A stretch of 19,148 nt of DNA from an uncultured Clostridium sp. (GTDB taxonomy: Bacteria > Bacillota > Clostridia > Clostridiales > Clostridiaceae): positions 1-19,148 of the forward strand of contig NZ_CALEVF010000077.1 in the NCBI RefSeq assembly GCF_937920395.1. The letters are read 5' to 3'. Numbering within the stretch: the first letter of the stretch is position 1; each line of letters opens with the position of its first letter. This document shows positions 1-7,745 of the stretch, piece after piece. Below the pieces are notes generated by a model. It saw nothing but the letters and a program-made list of their open reading frames with translations, made no database searches and was not told the origin of the DNA. The translations under genes and the position numbers were made by a program.

Positions 1-487
1 TACTTTCTACTATATCAATTATAGAATCTTCATCACTACTAAGTACATCCATAAGGGATATTTCATTTCCCTCTTTATCTGTGCCAATAGGATCTTGCAA
101 ATACACTTCACCCTTTGTTTTCTTATTATTGCGAATAAGCATAAGTATTTCGTTTTCTATGCACCTTGCAGCATAGGTAGCAAGCCTTGTTCCCTTGCTT
201 GTATCAAAAGAGTCAATAGCTTTAATAAGTCCTACAGTTCCAATAGATATAAGGTCATCTACATCTTTTCCTGGATAGGAATATTTTTTTACTATGTGTG
301 CTACTAGTCTTAAATTTCGTTCAACGAGTATTCCTTTAGCTAGTAAGTCGCCTCCCTCAAGCTTTTTTAAATAGGATTTCTCTTCTTCTTCACTTAATGG
401 TTGAGGGAATGAACTACTCCCAGTTATATAAGCAGTCAAGAACGTAACATTTCCGATCATATCTAATAAACAATTCATGAAAAACAC
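1..487 (-). CDS. sigK: Sporulation sigma factor SigK, pro-form, 5' part (runs off the left edge)
   Basis: This is the N-terminal part (162 codons visible) of the mother-cell sigma factor that directs late sporulation genes in the engulfed-forespore stage. The stretch with NLRLVAHIVKKYSYPGKDV, DLISIGTVGLIKA, LATYAARCIENEILM and DPIGTDKEGNEISLMDVL closely matches remembered Bacillus SigK in regions 1.2 to 2. I chose the GTG at 487 because AGGAGG (500-495) sits 7 nt ahead of it; the in-frame ATG at 478 would have a 16-nt gap. The first ~23 residues are hydrophobic (FLTAYITG) and precede FPQPLS, as in pro-SigK proteins cleaved by SpoIVFB. The frame is open across the region where skin elements split sigK in Bacillus subtilis and Clostridioides difficile. 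The C-terminal DNA-binding domain lies outside the window. Confidence 0.95.
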   Translation of the reverse strand, partial: MFFMNCLLDMIGNVTFLTAYITGSSSFPQPLSEEEEKSYLKKLEGGDLLAKGILVERNLRLVAHIVKKYSYPGKDVDDLISIGTVGLIKAIDSFDTSKGTRLATYAARCIENEILMLIRNNKKTKGEVYLQDPIGTDKEGNEISLMDVLSSDEDSIIDIVES

Positions 488-515
488 AGATGTTCCTCCT
501 AATAGAGCTTATTAA

Positions 516-542
516 TATAATATGAATTATTCTTTTAAAAGT
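516..542 (-). promoter_or_regulatory. SigK/SigE-like promoter of sigK
   Basis: On the minus strand AC (542-541) is followed by 16 nt and then CATATTATA (524-516). This fits the remembered SigK consensus AC-N16/17-CATANNNTA and is close to the SigE -10 (CATACAAT type). The expected start is near 509, giving a short leader that still contains the AGGAGG of sigK. Motifs this AT-rich can occur by chance, but the position and the gene agree. It implies mother-cell expression with possible autoregulation. Confidence 0.5.
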
Positions 543-582
543 GCATGGACTTAGAAATTTATTTAACATTAATAAATAATTT

Positions 583-2283
583 TTACTTTATATTTTTAAG
601 TGAATTAACCACTTCTTTAAATATTGGAGCTGCTGTACCCCCACCTTCTTCATCAGCTATACCAGCTATATTCATCTTAATATCATTTACATATACAACC
701 ATGGAATAATTTTTCCCATTTATATTGAAAAAGCCTACAAACCAACCATCAGACTTCTTTCCATTTGCATAAGTAGTAGTACCTGTTTTTCCGCCTATAG
801 CCATGCCTTCAATATATGCCGCATCCCCAGTTCCCTTGTTTACAACAGCAATCATATGACGTTTCACCGCTTCTGCCGTTTCTCTTTTTAATACAGTGGT
901 AGTTTTAGGCACAGTTTTCTCTAAAATTTCATTTTTGTCATTTACGTATGAGTCTATTATATTTGGTTTAACATATACTCCATCATTTATGATAGTATTA
1001 GGAATGCTAAGCGCCTCTAACGGTGTTATTGTGACGTTTTGGCCAATAGCAGTTTGGCTTGTTTGCGCATATGTAGGATTTGATATATCCTCCTGGAAAC
1101 TACCGATGTCTTCTTGCTGAAGATTCAATACTTTACTTAACATTCCTTGTTTCTGTGCATAATTATATATATTTTTAACTCCCACCTGCCAACCTATTTG
1201 AGCAAAAATATTATTTGAAGATTTTGTTAAAGCCTGCGCTACAGTAAATATGTTTCCTTTAAAAGGCTCGTTTGGAAATATATTTGGTTTTAATGTAAAT
1301 TCTTGATTGTCATTTATTTTATTCATATCTATACCAGCTTCATCAACAATGACTTTGAAAATTGATCCTGGTAATGCTCCATTAGTACTTGGATATCCTA
1401 AATTAACATTATATTCATTATCATCCTTTTGCGCCATAGCCCTTATCTTCCCACTGCTGCTCTCCATAAGTACAACACCAATTTTATTGTATTTTTCTTT
1501 TTTAAGAATATCCTCAACTTTACCTTGAATTTGTTTATCTATTGTAAGTCTTACATTTATATTGTTTTTAGGTTTAATTGTGGTACCAGCACTTATTTCA
1601 CCGTTAACTCCTTTAGAAAGCCTAATTTTTGTATATTCATTTTCTTTAGTTTTATCATATATTTGCATTTCCAATGAATCAGCACCTTTTGATACAGTTT
1701 TACTAACTACCTTTTTAGTTTCTGAGTTAACAGTTACTTTATTGTAAGTTGTACTTGTCAATACATTCTCTATTTTCCAATACCCATCATTTACAACATC
1801 AGTAGAACAATAAATATAAAACCCTTTTACCTTTTTAATATCTTTTAGCTTTTCATATGTAACTTCATCAATTTCATATCTTAATTTTTCGCCGTTACCA
1901 GTTCCTTTGATTTTTTCTAAATCATCTGTTTTATTATAATTTCGAAGTGTAATAGTTAATGTTTCTAAATCATATTTACTAGTGTATTCATTAAATCTAA
2001 GATAATCTACTGGATCAATAATTGCATAAAAGTGTTTTTTATAAGTTAAAAGGTCGGCTCCATTACAATCAAGTAACTTATATTGTGGTCCATATTTTTC
2101 ATCTATAGTGTATTGTGCATCAGCCATTGTTTTTAATGACTTTGAGTTAAAATACATATAACTTGATGCCCTCCAAATTAACGAACAAAATAATAGTATA
2201 AATAAGACCATTACTATCCAATTTCTTTTCCTGATTTCACTCTTTTCATTCAAGTAACCAAAAATATTGTTTTTATTAGACAT
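583..2283 (-). CDS. Class B-type penicillin-binding protein (transpeptidase), PbpI-like
   Basis: A 566-residue membrane-anchored peptidoglycan DD-transpeptidase. One hydrophobic segment (about residues 22-40) follows a basic cytoplasmic N-terminus. A non-catalytic region of about 240 residues comes next, then the transpeptidase domain. All three active-site motifs are present: S307-I-F-K310 (nucleophile motif, after LPG), S355-S-N357, and K499-T-G-T502. GGGGAGG lies just ahead of the ATG. It follows udk by 60 nt. In Bacillus subtilis pbpI (yrrR) lies shortly after udk in the same cluster, and sigK is next here, so a sporulation-linked or division-linked role is plausible but inferred. No good terminator separates it from the 95-nt gap before sigK, only an all-AT inverted repeat near 555-583. 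The exact PBP subclass is uncertain. Confidence 0.9.
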   Translation of the reverse strand: MSNKNNIFGYLNEKSEIRKRNWIVMVLFILLFCSLIWRASSYMYFNSKSLKTMADAQYTIDEKYGPQYKLLDCNGADLLTYKKHFYAIIDPVDYLRFNEYTSKYDLETLTITLRNYNKTDDLEKIKGTGNGEKLRYEIDEVTYEKLKDIKKVKGFYIYCSTDVVNDGYWKIENVLTSTTYNKVTVNSETKKVVSKTVSKGADSLEMQIYDKTKENEYTKIRLSKGVNGEISAGTTIKPKNNINVRLTIDKQIQGKVEDILKKEKYNKIGVVLMESSSGKIRAMAQKDDNEYNVNLGYPSTNGALPGSIFKVIVDEAGIDMNKINDNQEFTLKPNIFPNEPFKGNIFTVAQALTKSSNNIFAQIGWQVGVKNIYNYAQKQGMLSKVLNLQQEDIGSFQEDISNPTYAQTSQTAIGQNVTITPLEALSIPNTIINDGVYVKPNIIDSYVNDKNEILEKTVPKTTTVLKRETAEAVKRHMIAVVNKGTGDAAYIEGMAIGGKTGTTTYANGKKSDGWFVGFFNINGKNYSMVVYVNDIKMNIAGIADEEGGGTAAPIFKEVVNSLKNIK

Positions 2284-2304
2284 AAAAACACCTCCCCTAG
2301 ACTA

Positions 2305-2319
2305 ATTCTAGCCTAGAAT
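2305..2319. repeat. Short perfect inverted repeat between udk and pbp
   Basis: ATTCTAG and CTAGAAT are separated by one base, in the 60-nt gap between udk and the PBP gene and just upstream of the PBP Shine-Dalgarno. The one-base centre makes an RNA hairpin terminator unlikely. It looks more like a dyad protein-binding site or a chance palindrome. Confidence 0.35.
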
Positions 2320-2343
2320 GAGATGTTTTATACTTTTCATATA

Positions 2344-2973
2344 TCATTTTTGACGTCTTTGTAGTATCTGGCTTATATTTGCAGTAAGCATATCAATAGC
2401 TACCTTGTTATGACCGCCTTCTGGTATTATAATATCTGCATATCTTTTGGTAGGTTCGATAAATTGTTCATGCATAGGTTTAACTACTGTTAGATATTGT
2501 TTTATTACAGACTCCATTGTTCTTCCTCTTTCTTTGATATCCCTTGTAAGTCTTCTTATAAACCTTACATCTGCATCAGTATCTACATATAATTTAATAT
2601 CTAACATATCACAAAGACGTTTATTATCCAATATAAGTATTCCTTCAAATATAATTATATCCCTAGGCTTTACCGGAATTGTTTCTTTTGTTCTATTAAA
2701 TATTTTAAAATCATATACAGGCTTTTGAATAACTTTACCTTTTAATAGAAGATTAAAATGTTCTACTAAAAGTTCTGTATCAAATGCATCAGGATGATCA
2801 TAGTTTGTTTTTATTCTATCTTCAAGAGAAAGTTCACTTTGATCTTTATAATAGGAATCTTGCTCAATCATAGCAATACACGATTCATCAAACTGCTTAT
2901 ATATCTCTCTAGCTATAGTACTCTTTCCGGAACCTGTTCCGCCAGTTATCCCAATTAGTATAGGACGATTCAT
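2344..2973 (-). CDS. udk: Uridine kinase
   Basis: A 209-residue cytoplasmic kinase that phosphorylates uridine and cytidine to UMP and CMP in pyrimidine salvage. The P-loop [12 protein letters not shown] lies at residues 8-19. Typical uridine-kinase stretches follow: [23 protein letters not shown], and the lid segment [15 protein letters not shown]. Length and motif order are normal for the family. Its ATG overlaps the TAA stop of trhP by one base (TAATG), with AAGGAG inside the trhP 3' end, so the two are translationally coupled. The order trmR-trhP-udk matches the yrrM-yrrN/O-udk order remembered from Bacillus subtilis. Confidence 0.97.
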   Translation of the reverse strand: MNRPILIGITGGTGSGKSTIAREIYKQFDESCIAMIEQDSYYKDQSELSLEDRIKTNYDHPDAFDTELLVEHFNLLLKGKVIQKPVYDFKIFNRTKETIPVKPRDIIIFEGILILDNKRLCDMLDIKLYVDTDADVRFIRRLTRDIKERGRTMESVIKQYLTVVKPMHEQFIEPTKRYADIIIPEGGHNKVAIDMLTANISQILQRRQK

Positions 2974-4205
2974 TACTTCTTCTCCTTTTCCTTAATAAGA
3001 ATATCATTCGCGCGTAATTTTTCTTTAACATTTACAGTAAATAACATCTGAGCACTTGGAGCAGCTGGTATGCTTTCTCCCTTAGAATTCTTCATATCAT
3101 TAAGCTTAATTAAAATATTATCTCCTACAGGTCTTAATACTTCAACGGTATCGCAAAGATACGTTTTGTTCCTTTGCTCAATTGTTGCAATATTGCTTTT
3201 TTCATCATATTTCCTTACGACTCCAACTATATCGTAATTTCTTATGTATGATGAAGATTCATATATCTGTTTGTGTGGATCTCCAAAATAAAAGCCAGTA
3301 TAAAATTGCCTGTGGCTAGGTTTTAAGAGATTATCCAACCATTTTTTTTCGAATTTATAATTTAATGCGTCTGCTACGTATGCATCCACAGCTTCCCTAT
3401 AAGACTTACATACAGAAGCAACATAATATGAGCTTTTCATTCTTCCCTCTATTTTGAAGGACATTACCCCTGATTGCATAAGTTCCGGTATGTGTTCTAT
3501 CATACATAAATCTTTTGAATTCATTATGTAACTACCTTTATCATCTTCAATTATAGGAAAGTATTCCCCGTTCCTCTTTTCTTCCATTAAGAAATATTTA
3601 TATCTACAAGGTTGAGCACATTGACCGCGATTTGCATCTCTACCTGTCATATAATTTGACATAAGACATCTTCCAGAGTAGGACATACACATAGATCCAT
3701 GAACAAAAGCTTCAAGTTCACAAGTTTCAGGTAACTTTGCTCTTATTTCTTTAATTTCTTTTAGAGATAATTCTCTTGCAAGTACAATTCTTTTAACCCC
3801 TTGTTTATGCCAGAAAATAGCAGATTTATAGTTTACATTATTAGCTTGAGTACTTAAATGTATTTCTAAATTTGGTACAACTTCTCTGGCTGTCATAATA
3901 ATACCTGGATCAGAAACAATAATAGCATCTGCTCCTGTTTCATAAATTTCTTTTAAATAGCCCTCTAAACCTTCTAAATCCTCATTATGAGGAAATACAT
4001 TTAAAGTAACATAGACTTTTTTACCTCTCACGTGTGCAAATTCTATTCCTTCTTTTAAATCTTCATTACTAAAATTATCTGCAAAAGCACGCAAATTCAA
4101 TTTGCTTCCACCCAAATAAACAGCGTCCGCGCCAAAATTTATAGCTGCTTTCAATTTTTCTAAATTACCTGCTGGTGCAAGTATTTCTGGTTTCATATGT
4201 TTCAT
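2973..4205 (-). CDS. trhP: U32-family tRNA U34 hydroxylation protein (TrhP-like)
   Basis: A 410-residue U32 'peptidase family' protein. Characterised relatives (Escherichia coli TrhP/YegQ, Bacillus subtilis TrhP1/TrhP2) hydroxylate the wobble uridine of certain tRNAs to ho5U and are not known as true peptidases. It begins with [14 protein letters not shown] and has the family signature [16 protein letters not shown]. Four cysteines at about 173, 180, 196 and 200 (spacing C-x6-C-x15-C-x3-C) are the likely Fe-S ligands. A C-terminal beta-rich U32 domain follows. The listed ATG overlaps the trmR stop (ATGA), but GAGAGG is only one base away from it. The fourth codon (ATG at 4196) has a 10-nt spacing and may be the true start. 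Only the longer (TrhP2-like) copy is present here. TrmR next door methylates its product. Confidence 0.9.
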   Translation of the reverse strand: MKHMKPEILAPAGNLEKLKAAINFGADAVYLGGSKLNLRAFADNFSNEDLKEGIEFAHVRGKKVYVTLNVFPHNEDLEGLEGYLKEIYETGADAIIVSDPGIIMTAREVVPNLEIHLSTQANNVNYKSAIFWHKQGVKRIVLARELSLKEIKEIRAKLPETCELEAFVHGSMCMSYSGRCLMSNYMTGRDANRGQCAQPCRYKYFLMEEKRNGEYFPIIEDDKGSYIMNSKDLCMIEHIPELMQSGVMSFKIEGRMKSSYYVASVCKSYREAVDAYVADALNYKFEKKWLDNLLKPSHRQFYTGFYFGDPHKQIYESSSYIRNYDIVGVVRKYDEKSNIATIEQRNKTYLCDTVEVLRPVGDNILIKLNDMKNSKGESIPAAPSAQMLFTVNVKEKLRANDILIKEKEKK

Positions 4206-4870
4206 TCCTCTCTTATGTTACCCATATTCTTTCTTATCGTAACCGATATGCCATCTCCCATTGGGATTACAGAAGTTACAAGCTCATCATTACTAGATAC
4301 TAGTTCTAAATAACTTTTCATACGTTTTATTATAGTTATCTTTCTATGTGTTGCAAGTTCTTTTGATGCAACCATTCCTCTAAATAATACATTGTCTGCA
4401 ATAAGAACTCCATCTTTTTTTAACAACCTCAAGCAATTAGGGAGAAAATGATTATAATGTCCTTTACCTGCATCCATAAAAATCATATCATATTCACCTT
4501 TGATACTTTCTAAAAGATCTAAACAATCACCCTTTATAATAGTGATTTTATCTTGTAGTCCACATTTCATTATATTATCACTAGCAATTTCTATCATTCT
4601 TTGATCTCTTTCAATAGTTGTAATTTCACTTAATCCATCTGATGCTAAATTCATTAAAATAGCAGAATATCCAATAGCTGTTCCAAGTTCTAAAATCTTT
4701 TTAGGTCTATTCATCTTTACCATTAACTCTAAAAATTTAGCAGTTTCCTTTTGTACTATAGGAACTCCATTTTTAACAGAAAACTTTTCAAGTTCATCTA
4801 AAATGCCACTATTACTTGGTATGAGCTCTCTTAAATATTGCTCCATATAATCATATGTTACCCCACTCAT
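4202..4870 (-). CDS. trmR: tRNA 5-hydroxyuridine methyltransferase (TrmR, O-methyltransferase family 3)
   Basis: A 222-residue SAM-dependent class I methyltransferase of the catechol-O-methyltransferase-like family. The SAM-binding loop is at about 59-72 (ILELGTAIGYSAIL), the acidic residue after strand 2 is E87 (TIERD), and the metal-binding segment is IFMDAGKGHYNHF around D133. Bacillus subtilis YrrM, which occupies the same genomic position, was characterised as TrmR and converts ho5U34 to mo5U34 in tRNA. Function here is assigned from family plus context with trhP. GGAGG stands 8 nt ahead of the ATG. It is the first gene of the trmR-trhP-udk(-pbp) unit, cut off from typA by a terminator. 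No convincing promoter was picked out in the AT-rich gap 4871-4958. Confidence 0.88.
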   Translation of the reverse strand: MSGVTYDYMEQYLRELIPSNSGILDELEKFSVKNGVPIVQKETAKFLELMVKMNRPKKILELGTAIGYSAILMNLASDGLSEITTIERDQRMIEIASDNIMKCGLQDKITIIKGDCLDLLESIKGEYDMIFMDAGKGHYNHFLPNCLRLLKKDGVLIADNVLFRGMVASKELATHRKITIIKRMKSYLELVSSNDELVTSVIPMGDGISVTIRKNMGNIREE

Positions 4871-4958
4871 TTATTTTCCTCCAAAATTAATAACACAAGT
4901 CAACTAAATTCCTTGCGCATCATCTTATATTAATATGTATATAAAAAACTTTTATATT

Positions 4959-5000
4959 AAAAAAGAAAACCATATAAATTAATTATGCGGTTTTCTTTTT
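4959..5000 (-). terminator. Intrinsic terminator of typA
   Basis: A perfect 12-bp stem (4960-4971 with 4989-5000; core AAGAAAACC/GGTTTTCTT) with a 17-nt loop, followed on the minus strand by a run of T. It lies about 30 nt after the typA stop and separates typA from the trmR operon. Confidence 0.8.
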
Positions 5001-5031
5001 CTTTAATTAAACTATTTACTTTTTGTTTTAT

Positions 5032-6861
5032 CTACTTCTTTTTGCCTCCACCTGCTCTTCTTCTTTCACCTGAGTCTAATATTGTTTTTCTCATTCTAAT
5101 GTTTAGAGGAGTAATTTCAACTAGCTCATCTATAGCTATAAATTCTAAGCATTGCTCTAGTGTCATTAATTTTACTGGAACAAGTTTTGGTGATTCATCT
5201 GCTCCTGAAGATCTAGTGTTTGTTAATTGTTTCTTTCTACAAACATTTATTTCCATGTCTCCACTTCTTGCACATTCTCCAGCAATCATTCCAGCATATA
5301 CAGGTACTCCTGGTTCTAAGAAAAGAGTACCACGATCTTGAGCATTAAATAATCCGTAAGTTATAGTTTCTCCACCCTCAAATACGATTAAAGAACCTCT
5401 ACTTCTATCTGGAATATCGCCTTTAAATTTATCGTAACCATCTAGAACGTGATTCATTATACCATTACCCTTTGTATCAGTCATAAGTTCGCTTCTAAAT
5501 CCAATTAATCCTCTTGATGGAACCTTAAATTCTAGTCTAGTATATCCATTTATAGCAGAAGTCATGTTTACCATTTCTGCTTTCCTAGGTCCCATTTTTT
5601 CCATTACAACGCCCATAAATTCTTCTGGAACGTCAATTGTAAGGAATTCAATTGGCTCTGTTTTATGTCCATTTTCTTCTTTATATATAACATTTGCTTT
5701 TGAAACTTGGAATTCATATCCTTCACGTCTCATAGTTTCAATTAGAACTGAAAGATGAAGTTCTCCTCTTCCACTTACTTCAAAACCATCTGTTTCTTCA
5801 GATTCTACTACTCTTAAGCTAACATTTGTTTCAAGTTCTTTCATAAGTCTATCTCTTATATGCCTTGAGGTTACAAAAGTTCCTTCTTGACCTGCAAAAG
5901 GAGAATTATTAACCATGAAATTCATAGTTAATGTAGGCTCATCAATTTCAACGAATGGAAGTGCTTCTGGTTCAAGCACATCAGCTATTGTTTCACCAAT
6001 GTTAATGTTTGGAATACCAGAAACTGCTACTATATCACCAAGTATTGCTTCTTCAGTTTCTACTCTCTTAAGTCCATCATAAACGAAAAGAGCTGAAACT
6101 TTAACGTTGGTGATTGTTCCATCTTTAGCTATAAGTGCAACCTGCTCATTTCTTTTGATTGATCCTCTTTGGATTTTACCTATTCCAATTTTTCCAACAT
6201 ACTCATTATAATCAATAGTTGAAATAAGAAGTTGAAGTGGCATATCTAAATATCCCTCTGGTGCTTTTACATTCTTTACTATAGATTCAAATAATGGTTC
6301 CATGTTATCACTAACATCATCAACTTCAAATTTTGCAAAACCTTCTCTAGCAGAGGCATATACCACTGCAAAGTCTAATTGTTCGTCATCTGCTCCAAGT
6401 TCAACAAATAGGTCGAATACTTCATCAAGAACTTCAGTTGGACGAGCATCTTTTCTATCAATTTTGTTTATAACAACGATAGGTCTAAGATTTAATTCTA
6501 ATGCTTTCTTTAAAACAAATTTAGTTTGTGGCATTGGGCCTTCATATGCATCAACTACAAGAAGTACACTATCAACCATCTTAAGTACACGTTCAACTTC
6601 TCCACCAAAATCTGCATGGCCTGGAGTATCAACTATGTTTATTTTTATTCCCTTATGCATTACTGCTGTATTTTTAGAAAGAATTGTTATTCCTCTCTCT
6701 TTTTCTAAATCATTAGAGTCCATTACTCTCTCTTGTACTTTTTCATTTTCTCTAAAAACATGGCTTTGTTTAAGTAAACAATCAACTAATGTTGTCTTGC
6801 CGTGATCTACATGGGCAATAATTGCTATATTTCTAACGTCATTTCTTGTAAATAAATTCAT
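5032..6861 (-). CDS. typA: Ribosome-associated translational GTPase TypA/BipA
   Basis: A 609-residue GTPase of the EF-G-like superfamily. It binds the 70S ribosome and supports 50S assembly and growth under cold or other stress. The G domain has AHVDHGKT (16-23), the switch region RGITI (56-60), DTPG (78-81) and NKID (132-135), followed by domain II, EF-G-like domains III and V, and the BipA-specific C-terminus ending in a glycine/lysine-rich tail. Length is typical. GGAGG (6872-6868) lies 6 nt before the ATG. It has its own promoter (6957-6985) and terminator, so it is probably monocistronic. Its leader carries a strong hairpin that could compete with a structure covering the ribosome-binding site. 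Confidence 0.97.
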   Translation of the reverse strand: MNLFTRNDVRNIAIIAHVDHGKTTLVDCLLKQSHVFRENEKVQERVMDSNDLEKERGITILSKNTAVMHKGIKINIVDTPGHADFGGEVERVLKMVDSVLLVVDAYEGPMPQTKFVLKKALELNLRPIVVINKIDRKDARPTEVLDEVFDLFVELGADDEQLDFAVVYASAREGFAKFEVDDVSDNMEPLFESIVKNVKAPEGYLDMPLQLLISTIDYNEYVGKIGIGKIQRGSIKRNEQVALIAKDGTITNVKVSALFVYDGLKRVETEEAILGDIVAVSGIPNINIGETIADVLEPEALPFVEIDEPTLTMNFMVNNSPFAGQEGTFVTSRHIRDRLMKELETNVSLRVVESEETDGFEVSGRGELHLSVLIETMRREGYEFQVSKANVIYKEENGHKTEPIEFLTIDVPEEFMGVVMEKMGPRKAEMVNMTSAINGYTRLEFKVPSRGLIGFRSELMTDTKGNGIMNHVLDGYDKFKGDIPDRSRGSLIVFEGGETITYGLFNAQDRGTLFLEPGVPVYAGMIAGECARSGDMEINVCRKKQLTNTRSSGADESPKLVPVKLMTLEQCLEFIAIDELVEITPLNIRMRKTILDSGERRRAGGGKKK

Positions 6862-6869
6862 ATTAATCC

Positions 6870-6942
6870 TCCAATTTTTTTCATGTGTTTACACATTTTA
6901 CACAAACGAAAATTGGATACGCCTTGAAGTATCCAATTTTCG
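6870..6942 (-). promoter_or_regulatory. Structured 5' leader of typA with alternative pairing over the ribosome-binding site
   Basis: Near the predicted 5' end of the typA mRNA there is a perfect 14-bp hairpin (6929-6942 with 6907-6920, loop UUCAAGGC). The second arm contains UCCAAUUUU (6917-6909). The nine bases AAAAUUGGA just before the start codon (6878-6870) repeat part of the first arm and include the first three bases of the GGAGG Shine-Dalgarno. The second arm could therefore pair either with the first arm (ribosome-binding site free) or with the ribosome-binding site (closed). A second small dyad, ATGTGT-N2-ACACAT (6883-6896), lies between them. The hairpin lacks a clean U-run, so it is a weak terminator candidate for fur. 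Confidence 0.5.
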
Positions 6943-6956
6943 CATTTACTATACTT

Positions 6957-6985
6957 ATTCTAATATTATCTTGCAAAAAAGTCAA
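6957..6985 (-). promoter_or_regulatory. SigA-type promoter of typA
   Basis: On the minus strand TTGACT (6985-6980), a 17-nt spacer and TAGAAT (6962-6957). Both hexamers match the consensus at five of six bases. The predicted start is near 6950, only a few bases upstream of the 14-bp leader hairpin. Confidence 0.75.
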
Positions 6986-7109
6986 CTATGTCTAGTGCTC
7001 AATATTAAAAAATGATAAATTCTTTTAAATTATATCATTTAATTAGTTCTTTTATCATATCATCTCACATAAATACAAGTATTTACTTTATAGGATATTA
7101 CTTTAAAAT

Positions 7110-7562
7110 TTATTTGCCTGTACATTTTTCACAAATACCATAGAATTTTAAGCTATGGTCTTCAATCTTAAAGTTATATTCTTTTTCAACAATCGATTCT
7201 AATTCTTCAAGTAAATCTCCTTGTACTTCTAATACTTTTCCACAGCGATTACATATCAGGTGATGATGCTGATGATGCTCATCTTGATGGTTAAGTTCAT
7301 ATCTGCTACAGCCATCATCTAAATCAAATTTTCTAATTACGCCCATATCTTCTAAAAGTTGAACTGTTCTATAAATTGTAGCAAGACCTATTTCTGGGCA
7401 GTCAATTTTAACCAAGTCATACAGTTCTTCCGCAGTAAGATGGCTACCTTCACTTTTTATTATTCCATTTAAAATAGCTCTTCTCTGTGGAGTTAGTTTA
7501 TATCCCTCTTGTTTTAAGGTTTCTTTTAAACTCTCAACGCTCTCTGGAGATACCTTTGACAT
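7110..7562 (-). CDS. fur: Ferric uptake regulator (Fur family)
   Basis: A 150-residue Fe(II)-responsive repressor of iron uptake genes, cytoplasmic and dimeric. The winged-helix domain comes first (LTPQRRAIL at 23-31, recognition segment LATIYRTVQLLEDMG at 60-74). The metal/dimer domain follows, with a histidine cluster (H96-H101) and two CxxC zinc motifs (C104/C107 and C144/C147). I chose the ATG at 7562 because GGGG (7573-7570) lies 7 nt ahead. An in-frame ATG at 7580 would add six residues but has no good ribosome-binding site. PerR or Zur are possible within the family; in Clostridium acetobutylicum the Fur at the equivalent place is, from memory, the iron regulator. A Fur-box-like site overlaps its promoter. 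No clear terminator follows before the typA promoter. Confidence 0.93.
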   Translation of the reverse strand: MSKVSPESVESLKETLKQEGYKLTPQRRAILNGIIKSEGSHLTAEELYDLVKIDCPEIGLATIYRTVQLLEDMGVIRKFDLDDGCSRYELNHQDEHHQHHHLICNRCGKVLEVQGDLLEELESIVEKEYNFKIEDHSLKFYGICEKCTGK

Positions 7563-7628
7563 ATATATACCCCTTTTCATATAACCATCATTTGACCTAT
7601 AAGTATAAATAATATTTACTATAGGTTT

Positions 7629-7657
7629 AGTTTAATACTTTTTTTAAATAATGTCAA
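7629..7657 (-). promoter_or_regulatory. Promoter of fur
   Basis: On the minus strand a perfect TTGACA (7657-7652), a 17-nt spacer and TAAACT (7634-7629, four of six). It is the best promoter-like pair between the DUF1292 gene and fur. Confidence 0.6.
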
Positions 7658-7672
7658 TTGATAATCATTTAG
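7654..7672. promoter_or_regulatory. Fur-box-like operator over the fur -35
   Basis: The 19 bases match the classical Fur box (from memory) at 12 positions, including the unbroken run GATAATCATT. They overlap the -35 hexamer of the fur promoter, so Fur autoregulation is the natural inference. Confidence 0.5.
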
Positions 7673-7745
7673 TATTAAGAAAATAGGATAATTTGTTTAA
7701 AAATTTTTTGAAGTTAATTAATTAAGACTTTCTTAAGTAATAGGA

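Noticed and set aside
95..307. 70-residue plus-strand frame
   Set aside because: It is antisense to sigK, whose protein sequence is unmistakable.
555..583. AT-only inverted repeat after the PBP gene as a terminator
   Set aside because: The stem contains no GC pairs and has a bulge, and the U-run is not distinct from the AT-rich background.
4985..5341. 118-residue plus-strand frame at the typA 3' end
   Set aside because: It starts within the typA terminator hairpin and runs antisense to typA, without a family match.
6302..6805. 167-residue plus-strand frame inside typA
   Set aside because: It is antisense to the conserved G domain. Its Ser/Thr-rich composition is what the reverse of a conserved gene gives.
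6883..6896. ATGTGT-TT-ACACAT dyad as a Rex, CcpA or CRP-type operator
   Set aside because: It lacks the TTGTGA/TTAACA core of Rex and the central CG of cre sites, and it lies downstream of the promoter. It is kept only as part of the typA leader.
7070..7085. TAAATAC-AA-GTATTTA palindrome after fur
   Set aside because: The stem is almost all A/T with a 2-nt loop, so it is too weak for a terminator and common by chance at this base composition.
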